A DNA stretch of 16,841 nucleotides from contig DAIORV010000046.1 in NCBI GenBank assembly GCA_036752825.1, positions 1-16,841 of the forward strand. Reading direction: 5' to 3'. The notes below the pieces were generated by a model. That model was not told the DNA's origin, did no database searches, and saw nothing but the letters and a program-made list of their open reading frames with translations. Origin of the DNA: UBA5177 sp002413265 (lineage in GTDB: Bacteria; Chloroflexota; UBA5177). Positions 1 to 7,714 of the stretch are shown here, one piece after another (position 1 is the first letter of the stretch; the number at the start of each line of letters is the position of its first letter). A program made the position numbers and the translations under genes.

Positions 1-1165
1 GACCTCTCACTCCTCTTCAAAGACACGGTTAGCTGGGTGGTGCACACCCTCGATGTTGCCTACTGCACGATCCTGGAGCTGTCGGATGACGGCAGCGAGC
101 TCGTTGGGCGTGCGGGATCGGGCTGGAATACCGATCTTGTCGGCAGCGGAAGGGTTGGCGCAGGCCCGCAATCCTTTGCCGGCTTTACCCTTCTCTCCAG
201 CGAGCCTGTCATCGTTGAAGACTTCTCGAGGGAGACGCGCTTCTCGATCCCCAGGATTCTGACGGCCCACGACGTACAAAGCGGGATGAGCGTCATCGTG
301 GCCGGTTCTCAGACCCCCTTCGGCGTTCTCACAGTGTTCACGGACGCTCCGCGCGACTTCTCGCGCGACGACGTGCACTTCCTTTCAGTCCGTGGCCAAC
401 GTGCTGGCGGCGGCTATAGAAAGGAAGCGGCTCGAAGACGAGCGGGCGCACCACACTCAAGAACTGGCGACCCGCGTCCTGCAGGCTCAGGAAGAGGAGA
501 GGAAGCGCATCGCCAGGGAGCTGCACGATGACACGGCCCAATCCCTCTCCATGCTGCTGACAAACCTTGACCTGCTGGAACCCTCCATCGAAGCCGGAGA
601 CGCCACGCTCTTTGCCGGTTTTAGGAGGGTAGCCTCGTTAGCCCGCCGCACCCTCGACGCGGTTCGGTCCATCTCTCACGACCTGCGCCCGACGATCCTT
701 GACGATGCCAGCCTTGAGGCAGCATTGGAATGGGTGGCCGCCGAGTACGAACGTGAATCCCACGGCGCCGCCTTCGTAGACACCCGCGTGGCCGACGATA
801 TCGAGCTGACTGCGGAAATTGAGGTCGCTCTCTTCCGCATAGCCCAGGAGGCTCTCACAAACTCCGGCAAGCATGCGGGCGCGACCACCGTCTGGATACG
901 GCTTCGCTTCGAAGAGCGAATTGCCGTGCTCACAATTGAAGACAACGGTCGAGGCTTCGACCCCACATCCGTGCCGCGGCCCACGCGTGATGGGCGGTTG
1001 GGGATGTACGGAATGCGGGAGAGGGCAACGCTTTTCGGCGGAACTTTGACGGTCACGACGTCACCCGGAAAGGGCACGGTAGTTCGCGCTACACTGCCAC
1101 TGCCGGCGCCCCAAACGACGGGAGAGCTTCAGCCGGTGTTTACGGTCGAGCGAGGGCAACAGTGA
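1..1165 (+). CDS. GAF-domain sensor histidine kinase (NarX/DegS type), 5'-partial and frameshifted
   Basis: Autophosphorylating kinase that would pass phosphate to the overlapping response regulator. The reading frame is open from base 1 with no start, so the N-terminus lies left of the window. Bases 1-384 (frame 1) encode the back of a GAF domain. Bases 386-1165 (frame 2) encode the last GAF helix, a HisKA_3 dimerisation region with ARELHDDTAQSL (phospho-accepting His codon at 524-526), then a HATPase_c domain with the N-box EALTNSGKH, DNGRGFDP and GRLGMYGMRER. No membrane segment is visible, so it is probably cytosolic. The two halves join perfectly if one T is removed from the TTT at 383-385, giving FLQSVANVLAAAIERKR, a normal GAF end. 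The break is therefore a 1-base insertion, either a sequence error or a real mutation. The stop overlaps the regulator's start as GTGA. The ligand is unknown. The family call is secure; whether the gene is functional is not. Confidence 0.85.
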
Positions 1166-1813
1166 CGATAGAGGTGGTGGTCGCCGACGACCACGCCATC
1201 GTAAGAGAAGGGCTGAGACTCGTCCTCGCTGCGCACCCTGACATCTCGGTCGTCGGTGAAGCTGCAGACGGTCACGAGGCTTTGCACCTGGTCGAGCTGC
1301 TGCGTCCGCATGTCGTGGTCATGGACATCGCCATGCCAAACCTCAACGGCCTTGAAGCGACCCGACAAATCAAGCGGCGCTTTCCGGACGTCAAAGTTGT
1401 CATTCTGACCATGCACGAGAACCAGGCATACTTCCTCCAAATCGTTAAAGCCGGGGCCACGGCCTGCGTGCTAAAACGTTCGCTGGGTCGCGAGCTCGTC
1501 GACGCAATCGAAGCTGCGGCCCACGGTGAGAACTACTTCTCCCCGACTATCGCCACGAAGGTAATCGAAGATTACCGGCGCTTACTCAGCCGCGGCGATG
1601 CCGACCCCGGCGACATCTTGACGGAGCGGGAGCGCGAGATCCTTCAGCTCATTGCTGAGGGGCCAGACCAATCGAGAGATCGCCGACCTTCTGACGCTGT
1701 CCATCAAGACCGTGCAAGCCCACCGAGCGAACCTGATGGAAAAGCTTGGCGCGCATGACCGCACAGACCTCGTGAAGTACGCAATACAGACCGGAATAAT
1801 TAGTTCCGAGTAG
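1162..1813 (+). CDS. NarL/FixJ-family response regulator, frameshifted before the HTH
   Basis: DNA-binding partner of the preceding kinase. The receiver domain (about residues 1-120) has the acidic pair D9-D10 in VVVADDHAIV, the phospho-acceptor D55 in VVVMDIAMPNLNG and the conserved Lys in VLKRS. A LuxR-type helix-turn-helix begins at LTEREREILQLIAEG. After that the original frame turns to nonsense and stops at 1758. Removing one G from GGGG at 1659-1662 restores a textbook recognition region (REIADLLTLSIKTVQAHRAN) and a stop at 1811-1813, giving about 216 residues, the usual NarL length. The start is GTG at 1162, overlapping the kinase stop by 4 bases, so the pair is translationally coupled. 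As written, the regulator would lack a working DNA-binding helix. Target genes cannot be told from the sequence. Confidence 0.85.
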
Positions 1814-1829
1814 TCCGGTTTCCGGGCAG

Positions 1830-2741
1830 TTATCCGGCCTCAACTATGCGATTTCGAATCGTGCCTATGTCCTGGACCTCGGTCTCGACAACGTCACCCG
1901 GCTTGAGAAACTCTGGTGGCTGACGTGCGTAACCAACGCCCGACGGGGTGCCCGTGGCTATAAGCGTTGCGGGTAGAACCGTCATGCCAACCGAGAGTTC
2001 GGCGACCAACCGGGAAACCGGGAAGATCATGTCCGACGTAGACGCGTCTTGCTTGATTTCACCGTTCACCTTTAGCCGTATTCGGAGGTTTTGAGGGTCG
2101 GCGACCTCGTCCGCGGTGACAATGCACGGGCCACTTGGGCAAAAGCTGTCGAGGCTCTTCCCCTTGAAGAACTGGCCTCCCCAGCCGTACTGGATGTCGC
2201 GTGCGGACAGGTCATTGAGAACCGTGTAGCCGAAGACATAGCCCATAGACTCGTCTATCGGAATGTCTCTGCCTCTCCGGCCAAGAACGACGCCCAGCTC
2301 CGCCTCCCAGTCGACCTGTGTCGTCACCTCCTGGTCAATGGAAATGTCATCGTACGGTCCCGTAATGGAAGTCTGGGCCTTCGTGAAGATCGTCGGACGC
2401 TCGATGGACTCGCCTCTCGCTGCCGCTTGTTCTCGTGCATGTTCCCCGTAATTTCGGCCGATCGCGACCACGTTGCCGGCGGGCGGATCAAGGGGCGCGA
2501 GCAGCCGTACCGAGCCAAGAGTCAGGCGATACTTCGATTCTCGGTCTGAAACCTCTGGCAGGGCAGTCAGGTGTCGGACGTACGCGAGCGCCTCCGGGCC
2601 GGCCTCGATGAGACCACGCAGGTCCCCAGGCAAGCTGCCACTTCCCAGATCCTCAGACGCCCGACAAAGATCAATGACGGACTCGCCCTCGAGCGCTCCC
2701 GGTCTCTTGCCTGTTCGCCCCTGATACATCACTAACCGCAT
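1830..2741 (-). CDS. Fumarylacetoacetate hydrolase (FAH) family protein
   Basis: Predicted metal-dependent C-C bond hydrolase, isomerase or decarboxylase acting on a small diketo-acid, as in aromatic or sugar-acid breakdown. The protein is 303 residues, normal for single-domain FAH enzymes. Visible family marks are VVAIGRNYGEHA (about 91-102), the metal-binding acidic residues E146 and E148 in DWEAELGVVLG, D177 in LNDLSARD, GGQFFKGKSLDSF (about 188-200, active-site Lys region) and IATGTPSGVG near the C-terminus. The start at 2741 is chosen because GGAGGGG lies four bases upstream on the minus strand and the protein begins MRLVMYQG as in relatives; the longer open frame upstream has no such support. 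The gene converges on the response regulator with 16 bases between and diverges from the GAF-dehydrogenase gene. No pathway partner sits beside it, so the exact substrate is open. Confidence 0.9.
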   Translation of the reverse strand: MRLVMYQGRTGKRPGALEGESVIDLCRASEDLGSGSLPGDLRGLIEAGPEALAYVRHLTALPEVSDRESKYRLTLGSVRLLAPLDPPAGNVVAIGRNYGEHAREQAAARGESIERPTIFTKAQTSITGPYDDISIDQEVTTQVDWEAELGVVLGRRGRDIPIDESMGYVFGYTVLNDLSARDIQYGWGGQFFKGKSLDSFCPSGPCIVTADEVADPQNLRIRLKVNGEIKQDASTSDMIFPVSRLVAELSVGMTVLPATLIATGTPSGVGYARQPPEFLKPGDVVETEVQDIGTIRNRIVEAG

Positions 2742-2899
2742 GCGTCCCCTCCCACTACAGACCGGCTCCGAATCATTCTTGCATCGCGGCTCCGCCGGTG
2801 CCGCCGGCGGGACACTTGACGGCCGCACGAACTTGCCGTTTGTATATCGGGATGGTAGCGTGTGGGTATATGACGGACGGACAGGACTAGGCGGAATCC
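2742..2899. promoter_or_regulatory. Divergent intergenic region between the FAH-family gene and the GAF-dehydrogenase gene
   Basis: These 158 bases must hold the promoters for both divergent genes. The half nearest the + strand gene is more AT-rich (TTTGTATATCGG at 2839-2850 and GGTATATGAC at 2865-2874), and the second of these could serve as a -10 region, but no -35 hexamer at proper spacing is convincing. A moderate Shine-Dalgarno, AGGCGG at 2889-2894, precedes the ATG at 2900 by five bases. No clear operator palindrome was seen. Confidence 0.4.
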
Positions 2900-5800
2900 A
2901 TGGCAACACGAGTGGAAGCAGCCCCTGAGACGGCATTCGTCGCGACTCTGCACGCGGTCATCGAATCGATGCGCCAGGTCAGCGACGCCGAACTCATCGT
3001 GCTCTACCCTTACGATGACGAAACCGACGCCTTCTACGCCCCGGTTTCGATAGGGCTGCCGGAAGCCGACATCATCAAAGCGCTGCCCGATCTTACCGAT
3101 CAGCTCAAACGCTTCCGGTCGGACCAGGCCGAAGGCAAGACTCCCGACGAGCTCGAACCGGGGCAGTACGGGCCGGCCGCTTGGCTGCTGCATACACGCC
3201 TCCCTCTGGTTACCGCAGACGCTATGCGTGACGCGCAGAGCTCATTCGTCCGCCGGCATAAGATTCACGCCATCGTCGGACTGCCCCTCCAAGTAGGCCA
3301 GCGCCTGGTCGGACTCCTCTACCTGAACTATGTGGAGCGCCCTCGCAGCAAAAAACAGGTGGACGTAGCGGACGAGTCGTACCTGAAGCGTATCCGTGAG
3401 GCCGGAGACCATATCGCGAGCCAGATAGACGCGGCCCGTCACGTAGCCGAGACCGAGACCCTCCGCAGGATGAGCGCACTCGTCGCCGATTTTGCCGCCC
3501 TGCCGGAAGACAATGGCAAGTCGACGGCACGCCTGGACTATGCACTCAACCGAGTGTTGACCGCAGTAGGTCTTGACGCAGCCGCGCTTTACGTGGAGGG
3601 ACAAACGAGCGCCGAGTCTACTTTGATCGCCAGTCAGGGATGTGCCGCTCTTCAAATGCGTTCCGCATCCATCAAGGTGGACCCTTCACTGTCGTTGGAG
3701 CAGCAGGAGGCCGTGACCAAGCCGCTGAGCGAAGACAAGCTCGAGCCCGTCAGCGCGCTTGCTCTTCAGGGATTCAGTCGTCCCGCCACGCTGCTGTTCG
3801 CAGACCGCGACCCCATGGCGCTGCAACGACGGCTTCCGGCCGAGAATACGCTGCTGCAAACGGCTGCCGACCTCCTGGGCTCCATCCTCACCACCGGAGC
3901 GCTCATCGAGTCACTAGATGAGTCGAATAGAACGCTCGGAGCCGTCACCCGGCTCAGTACCAGATTGCTTCAGCCTGGTGCCACGAAGGAGCAGGCGCTT
4001 CGCACCGCGGTCGCGGCTCTCACCGACCCGACTCTTCCCGAGCTCGACTTCGAGTTTGCCGATATCTTCTTGCTGGACGACACGGACTCCGGAGGCCTCG
4101 CGGTCGTAGAGAGCGCAGGTGCTACCGCTTCTCCGGACGTACATGCCGTGCCCGACGAAGGTGAGCCGCTGTCAAAAAGCCCGCGGCGGGTGCCGACCTG
4201 GGCCAAACCGGGCGTTCGACCCCTCGGCGAGCGAGACGTGGTCGCCTATGTCGCCAGGCGACGTTCTGCCGTGGTCGTGGCTTCGCTGGACATCGTCGAG
4301 GATAGTTTTGTCATGGGATATCCGGAAGACCGTCTCGAACGATTCGACGTCCCGATCCTCAAAGAAGACGGCGCGGTGACCGGACATGTACACGCGGCCC
4401 GACTCCTGGAGGCGGCGGATCGCTCTCCCCTGCGAGCTCCAACTGCCGCCACCGGCACTTATCGAGTCACCGATGAGTTCACGCTCGACGCGGACCTGTT
4501 TGCCTCTTACGGCCACGCCTCGCTCATCCGGGTCTTCATTCCCTTCGGCTCCGACCATCAGGATGCAAGGGCTAGCGGCGTGCTGGAAGCCGGATATCAC
4601 GTCGGAAGGCAGCAGCGGCTGCAGCGTGTGCAGATAGAGGCTCTGCGAGCCTGCGCCGCCACGCTTGCAGTGGCGGTGGAAACTGCCCGCCTGTATGAAG
4701 ACGTAACCCAGCGCGCCAAGCAGCTGGAGATCGTCACCGATATCGGCAGGGCGATTGCTACCTCGATCGATCTTGACGAGACTTTGCGGCTGATTGCCCG
4801 CAATATGGCCAGGGCGCTGGACACGTCGATATGTCTGATCGGCTTGCTGGACGAAGACGGTTCGGCCTGGTACGGCGCCGCCGCGTCCGACATGGAGGAT
4901 GCCTGGAGACAGCGAAGGGTGGAACGCCCGGAGCGCTCAATCGTGTTCGAAGTGGCCGACCGGGGCAGACCCGTGGCGGTCGAAGACGCGCACAACCACG
5001 AGCTGGTCTCCCCCTACATGTCTCGGCTTCTCGGCACGCAGTCCCTTTTGGCTTTGCCGTTGGTAACGCCCGACGGTGCGCTTGGGGCCGTGATTCTCGG
5101 ACAGCGAGATCGACATCGGATCTTTACCTCTGAGGAGGTCGAACGAGCCTCGGGTCTTGCCGGCCAGGCGGCGATGGCAATCCGCAACGCGCGCGTCCAC
5201 GCTCGCGAAGAAGAGGAACACCACATTCAAAAAGATGTGGTCCTCGCCGGATTCGGCCAGTGGGGACAAAAGGCCTACAAGCACCTCGTCTTGCTGAAGA
5301 ACTTCTTCAACTTCCGAATTCACGTGGTGGAAGCCGACATCGGGGGACGTCGAGCCACCTTGCGCGAGGCAGAGCAGGCGGTCATCGCCAACGGCGACTT
5401 GTTCTACTGGGACTCTCCCGAAAATTCCGCGCGATCACAGCTGGATCTCGAGCTCGAGCCGAGCTGCTACGTCATCACGTACATCGCGACTCCGGCGGAA
5501 ACCCATCTGCCCCTTCTGAAGCTGTACTACGATCTCTCCAACGTGATCTTGATCGAGAAGCCACTCGGTGCGCCGCCGGACGAGTACAAGGCATTCCTCG
5601 ACTCCACGGATGGTTCGGTTCAGATCGTGGCTGCCGACCACTACTGGTTCAAAATCGAGGTCCGCCTGCTCGAGCTCCTGCTTACCGAGGAGCGCAATCT
5701 AAGAGCGTTCTTGGATGAGATCGAAGAAGTGGAGATCGAGATCCTCGAGGAGCAGCCGCCGGGGGGATCCGGGGCGCAAATCGGCATGATCGCCGATCTG

Positions 5801-6394
5801 ATACCCCATGCCTTCGCGGTCTTGTCCCTACTCACGCCACTCGACCGCATGAAGCTCGCGCTTCACCGACCATTGCAGATCGGGAAGTACCAGCCGGAGC
5901 GCTCTTCACACGAGACGTACGCCCGCCTTACGGGCACGTTCGACCATCGCGGCCGAGACGTGCGGGTCACCATAGACGTCGGTAAAGGCGTGGCCAACGC
6001 GAAGTGGATCAAGCTCAGCGGAAACCGGCGCATGGGAGGCCGCCGTTCTTTTTACAAGTTCGACTTTTCCAAGGGCGAAGCGATCGACGGCACCCAGAGC
6101 GCTCTTCGCGCCGCGACAAGGCCAATTCGCCAACCGGGCGTTCCGGACAACGCCCATCTCAGCATGCTGAGGCACATCGTCGAGAAAAAGCACCCGGCGG
6201 TCGGCATCCTTTCCATCCGGGAAGCCCTGCGAGCAAACGCCCGCATCCAGGATCTGGAACGCATGGCCGCGGAATTGCTGAAGAGTGACGAATGGACGCC
6301 CTACGAACAGGGACAACGTCCGGACTTCCCCTCAGGCGATGCTGTTCAGCTCGTCACCACTCGCGCCGAGGGCGCACAGGCGACTCACGGATAA
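2900..6394 (+). CDS. Multi-GAF sensor protein fused to a G6PDH / Gfo-Idh-MocA-like dehydrogenase
   Basis: A 1164-residue cytosolic protein without signal peptide or membrane segments. Residues about 1-205, 209-343, 344-608 and 611-775 read as four GAF or GAF-like modules; the fourth is the clearest (IVTDIGRAIATSIDLDETL, LLALPLVTPDGALGAVILG, FTSEEVE) and the second and third are divergent. From residue 778 a Rossmann dehydrogenase follows: VVLAGFGQWGQ with G784, G786 and G789 for NAD(P), IEKPLG at 885-890 (compare EKPFG in glucose-6-phosphate dehydrogenase and EKP in Gfo/Idh/MocA) and ADHYWFK at 912-918, matching the catalytic DHYLGK of G6PDH. A later stretch (GMIADLIPHAFAVLSLL, then TIDVGKG) is placed like the RDxxQNH and RTGK regions of G6PDH. 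The transaldolase gene follows 14 bases on, which supports a sugar-phosphate substrate. Inference: an NAD(P)-linked sugar-phosphate dehydrogenase gated by GAF ligands. Substrate, cofactor and even activity are unproven. Confidence 0.75.
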   Translation: MATRVEAAPETAFVATLHAVIESMRQVSDAELIVLYPYDDETDAFYAPVSIGLPEADIIKALPDLTDQLKRFRSDQAEGKTPDELEPGQYGPAAWLLHTRLPLVTADAMRDAQSSFVRRHKIHAIVGLPLQVGQRLVGLLYLNYVERPRSKKQVDVADESYLKRIREAGDHIASQIDAARHVAETETLRRMSALVADFAALPEDNGKSTARLDYALNRVLTAVGLDAAALYVEGQTSAESTLIASQGCAALQMRSASIKVDPSLSLEQQEAVTKPLSEDKLEPVSALALQGFSRPATLLFADRDPMALQRRLPAENTLLQTAADLLGSILTTGALIESLDESNRTLGAVTRLSTRLLQPGATKEQALRTAVAALTDPTLPELDFEFADIFLLDDTDSGGLAVVESAGATASPDVHAVPDEGEPLSKSPRRVPTWAKPGVRPLGERDVVAYVARRRSAVVVASLDIVEDSFVMGYPEDRLERFDVPILKEDGAVTGHVHAARLLEAADRSPLRAPTAATGTYRVTDEFTLDADLFASYGHASLIRVFIPFGSDHQDARASGVLEAGYHVGRQQRLQRVQIEALRACAATLAVAVETARLYEDVTQRAKQLEIVTDIGRAIATSIDLDETLRLIARNMARALDTSICLIGLLDEDGSAWYGAAASDMEDAWRQRRVERPERSIVFEVADRGRPVAVEDAHNHELVSPYMSRLLGTQSLLALPLVTPDGALGAVILGQRDRHRIFTSEEVERASGLAGQAAMAIRNARVHAREEEEHHIQKDVVLAGFGQWGQKAYKHLVLLKNFFNFRIHVVEADIGGRRATLREAEQAVIANGDLFYWDSPENSARSQLDLELEPSCYVITYIATPAETHLPLLKLYYDLSNVILIEKPLGAPPDEYKAFLDSTDGSVQIVAADHYWFKIEVRLLELLLTEERNLRAFLDEIEEVEIEILEEQPPGGSGAQIGMIADLIPHAFAVLSLLTPLDRMKLALHRPLQIGKYQPERSSHETYARLTGTFDHRGRDVRVTIDVGKGVANAKWIKLSGNRRMGGRRSFYKFDFSKGEAIDGTQSALRAATRPIRQPGVPDNAHLSMLRHIVEKKHPAVGILSIREALRANARIQDLERMAAELLKSDEWTPYEQGQRPDFPSGDAVQLVTTRAEGAQATHG

Positions 6395-6408
6395 GGAGGC
6401 ATCCGGCC

Positions 6409-7551
6409 ATGACCGACGGAAAAAACACGCTCCACCAACTGCTCGAACAAGGTCAGAGCCCATGGATCGACAACATCACTCGAGACATGCTGCAGGATGG
6501 AACGCTGAGGCGACTGGTAGACGTGGGAATCGTTGGCCTAACCAGTAATCCCACGATTTTTCAGAAGGCCATTGCGAAGTCAACGTCGTACGACGAAGAG
6601 CTTCAGACATTAACTCGTCAGAACAAGAGCGTGCAGGAGATCTTCGACGATCTAGTTCTCGACGACATCGGCAATGCGGCGGATGTGCTTCGTCCGGTGT
6701 ATGACCGCATGAACGGCGGCGACGGGTTCGTCAGCATCGAAGTGCCCCCAAACCTGTCCGCCGACACCGAGGCGACGATCCAAGAGGTGCGGCGCCTATT
6801 CAATTACCTCGCGCGGCCCAACGTCTTCGTCAAAGTCCCCGGCACACCGGAGGGCATTCCTGCTTTCCAGAAGGCGATTTCGGAAGGCATCAACATCAAC
6901 GTGACGCTCCTCTTCTCATTGGAGAGCTATCGCAAGGTCGCCGAGGCGTACCTCGCCGGACTCGAGCAGCGCGCGAGTACGGGACAGCCCATCGACGGCA
7001 TAGCGTCCGTCGCGTCCTTCTTCGTGAGCCGCGTCGACACGGCGGTCGACAAGAAGCTGGATGCCATGATCGGCGAGGCCGGCAATGAGTCGCGAAAGAG
7101 CGAGCTGCAAGCCCTCAAGGGAAAGGCTGCGATTGCCAACGCCAAGATGGCCTACGAAGCGTTCAAGGAGATCTTCTCCGGATCCCGCTGGGAAGCGCTC
7201 GCCGCTAAGGGCGCCAGGGTCCAGCGATGCCTCTGGGCAAGCACCAGTACCAAGAACCCTGACTATCGAGACGTCGTGTACGTCGAGCAGCTGATCGGCC
7301 CCGACACGGTAGACACCATGCCGGACGCGACGATTGACGCTTTCCTCGACCATGGCAAGGTTGAGCGCACGCTCGACCGCGACGTGGACACCGCCCGCAA
7401 AGAGCTTCAGGCGTTGGAGAACGTCGGTATCTCGATGGACGAGGTCACGCATCAACTTCAGGTCGATGGAGTGAAATCGTTTACGGACTCGTTTAACGAG
7501 ATGCTCGAAACGATCAACAGTAAACGAGAGCAGATGCTCGCGACTGCATAA
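6409..7551 (+). CDS. tal: Transaldolase
   Basis: Moves a dihydroxyacetone unit between sugar phosphates in the non-oxidative pentose phosphate pathway, in the cytosol. The product is 380 residues, close to the long transaldolases of actinobacteria and relatives. Family marks are GLTSNPTIFQKAI (about 44-56), NVFVKVPGTPEG with the Schiff-base Lys K142, ININVTLLFSLESY just after it, VASFFVSRVDTAVD, and CLWASTSTKNPDY near the C-terminal third. The start ATG at 6409 is set by AAGGAGG at 6393-6399, nine bases upstream; that site overlaps the TAA of the GAF-dehydrogenase gene (6392-6394), so the two are very likely co-transcribed and coupled. An upstream ATG at 6292 in the same frame lies inside the previous gene and has no homologous protein sequence, so it is rejected. 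A strong terminator follows. Confidence 0.95.
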   Translation: MTDGKNTLHQLLEQGQSPWIDNITRDMLQDGTLRRLVDVGIVGLTSNPTIFQKAIAKSTSYDEELQTLTRQNKSVQEIFDDLVLDDIGNAADVLRPVYDRMNGGDGFVSIEVPPNLSADTEATIQEVRRLFNYLARPNVFVKVPGTPEGIPAFQKAISEGININVTLLFSLESYRKVAEAYLAGLEQRASTGQPIDGIASVASFFVSRVDTAVDKKLDAMIGEAGNESRKSELQALKGKAAIANAKMAYEAFKEIFSGSRWEALAAKGARVQRCLWASTSTKNPDYRDVVYVEQLIGPDTVDTMPDATIDAFLDHGKVERTLDRDVDTARKELQALENVGISMDEVTHQLQVDGVKSFTDSFNEMLETINSKREQMLATA

Positions 7552-7556
7552 GGCAC

Positions 7557-7595
7557 GGCGGCGTCATGGCGCTAATCAGACGCGCCAGAGCCGCC
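7557..7595 (+). other. Two-tier GC-rich hairpin just after the transaldolase stop
   Basis: GGCGGC (7557-7562) pairs with GCCGCC (7590-7595), and nested inside it GGCGC (7568-7572) pairs with GCGCC (7582-7586) around a 9-base loop, leaving a 5x3 internal loop. It lies six bases past the stop codon and has no T-tract, so it is not a standard intrinsic terminator. It could stabilise the 3' end of the mRNA or be a minor structured element. Pairing is seen directly; the role is inference. Confidence 0.4.
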
Positions 7596-7620
7596 CGCTG
7601 ATGCGCCCGGACTCTGCCTG

Positions 7621-7676
7621 AAAACAAAGATGTAGGCGGCCTCTGAGGTTGGAGAGGCCGCCTACATCTCTGTTTT
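7621..7676 (+). terminator. Strong rho-independent terminator, probably bidirectional
   Basis: A perfect 16-bp stem (GATGTAGGCGGCCTCT at 7629-7644 with AGAGGCCGCCTACATC at 7653-7668) closes an 8-base loop. AAAACA precedes it and TGTTTT follows, and these outer parts also pair, so the same element could work on either strand. It ends the GAF-dehydrogenase/transaldolase unit and separates it from the metal operon, whose promoter begins within a few bases. Confidence 0.9.
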
Positions 7677-7679
7677 CAT

Positions 7680-7709
7680 TTGATAATGAGAATGATTTTC
7701 ATTTACTAT
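7680..7709 (+). promoter_or_regulatory. Predicted promoter of the zinc operon
   Basis: TTGATA at 7680-7685 matches the -35 consensus in five of six positions. TACTAT at 7704-7709 matches the -10 consensus in four of six, with an 18-base spacer. Transcription would begin about six bases after the -10, at or next to the A of the ATG at 7715, which would make the mRNA leaderless. This fits the absence of any Shine-Dalgarno before that ATG. The Zur box fills the spacer. Inferred from sequence only. Confidence 0.55.
7685..7703. promoter_or_regulatory. Fur/Zur-type operator box
   Basis: AATGAGAATGATTTTCATT is a 9-1-9 inverted repeat with one mismatch. Its core TGAGAATGATTTTCA fits the 7-1-7 pattern TGATAATnATTATCA known for the Fur family. 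It sits between the -35 and -10 elements of the promoter for a Zur-type gene, so the metal-loaded repressor would block RNA polymerase and regulate its own operon. Confidence 0.8.
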
Positions 7710-7714
7710 CAAGC

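Noticed and set aside
1815..1825. CCGG-TTT-CCGG between the convergent regulator and FAH genes as a terminator
   Set aside because: The stem is only four base pairs with a three-base loop and there is no T-tract.
2839..2874. AT-rich TATAT motifs as a defined sigma-70 promoter for the GAF-dehydrogenase gene
   Set aside because: No -35 hexamer lies at 16-19 bases from either TATAT motif, so exact elements cannot be supported.
4172..4600. Minus-strand open frames opposite the GAF-dehydrogenase gene, including this 142-codon one
   Set aside because: They are high-GC antisense shadows without recognisable motifs or ribosome-binding sites.
6292..6408. Upstream start for the transaldolase
   Set aside because: The added residues lie inside the end of the previous gene in another frame and do not resemble transaldolase; the ATG at 6409 has a strong ribosome-binding site.
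7649..7714. Upstream start for the Zur-type repressor
   Set aside because: It would translate through the terminator stem, promoter and operator.
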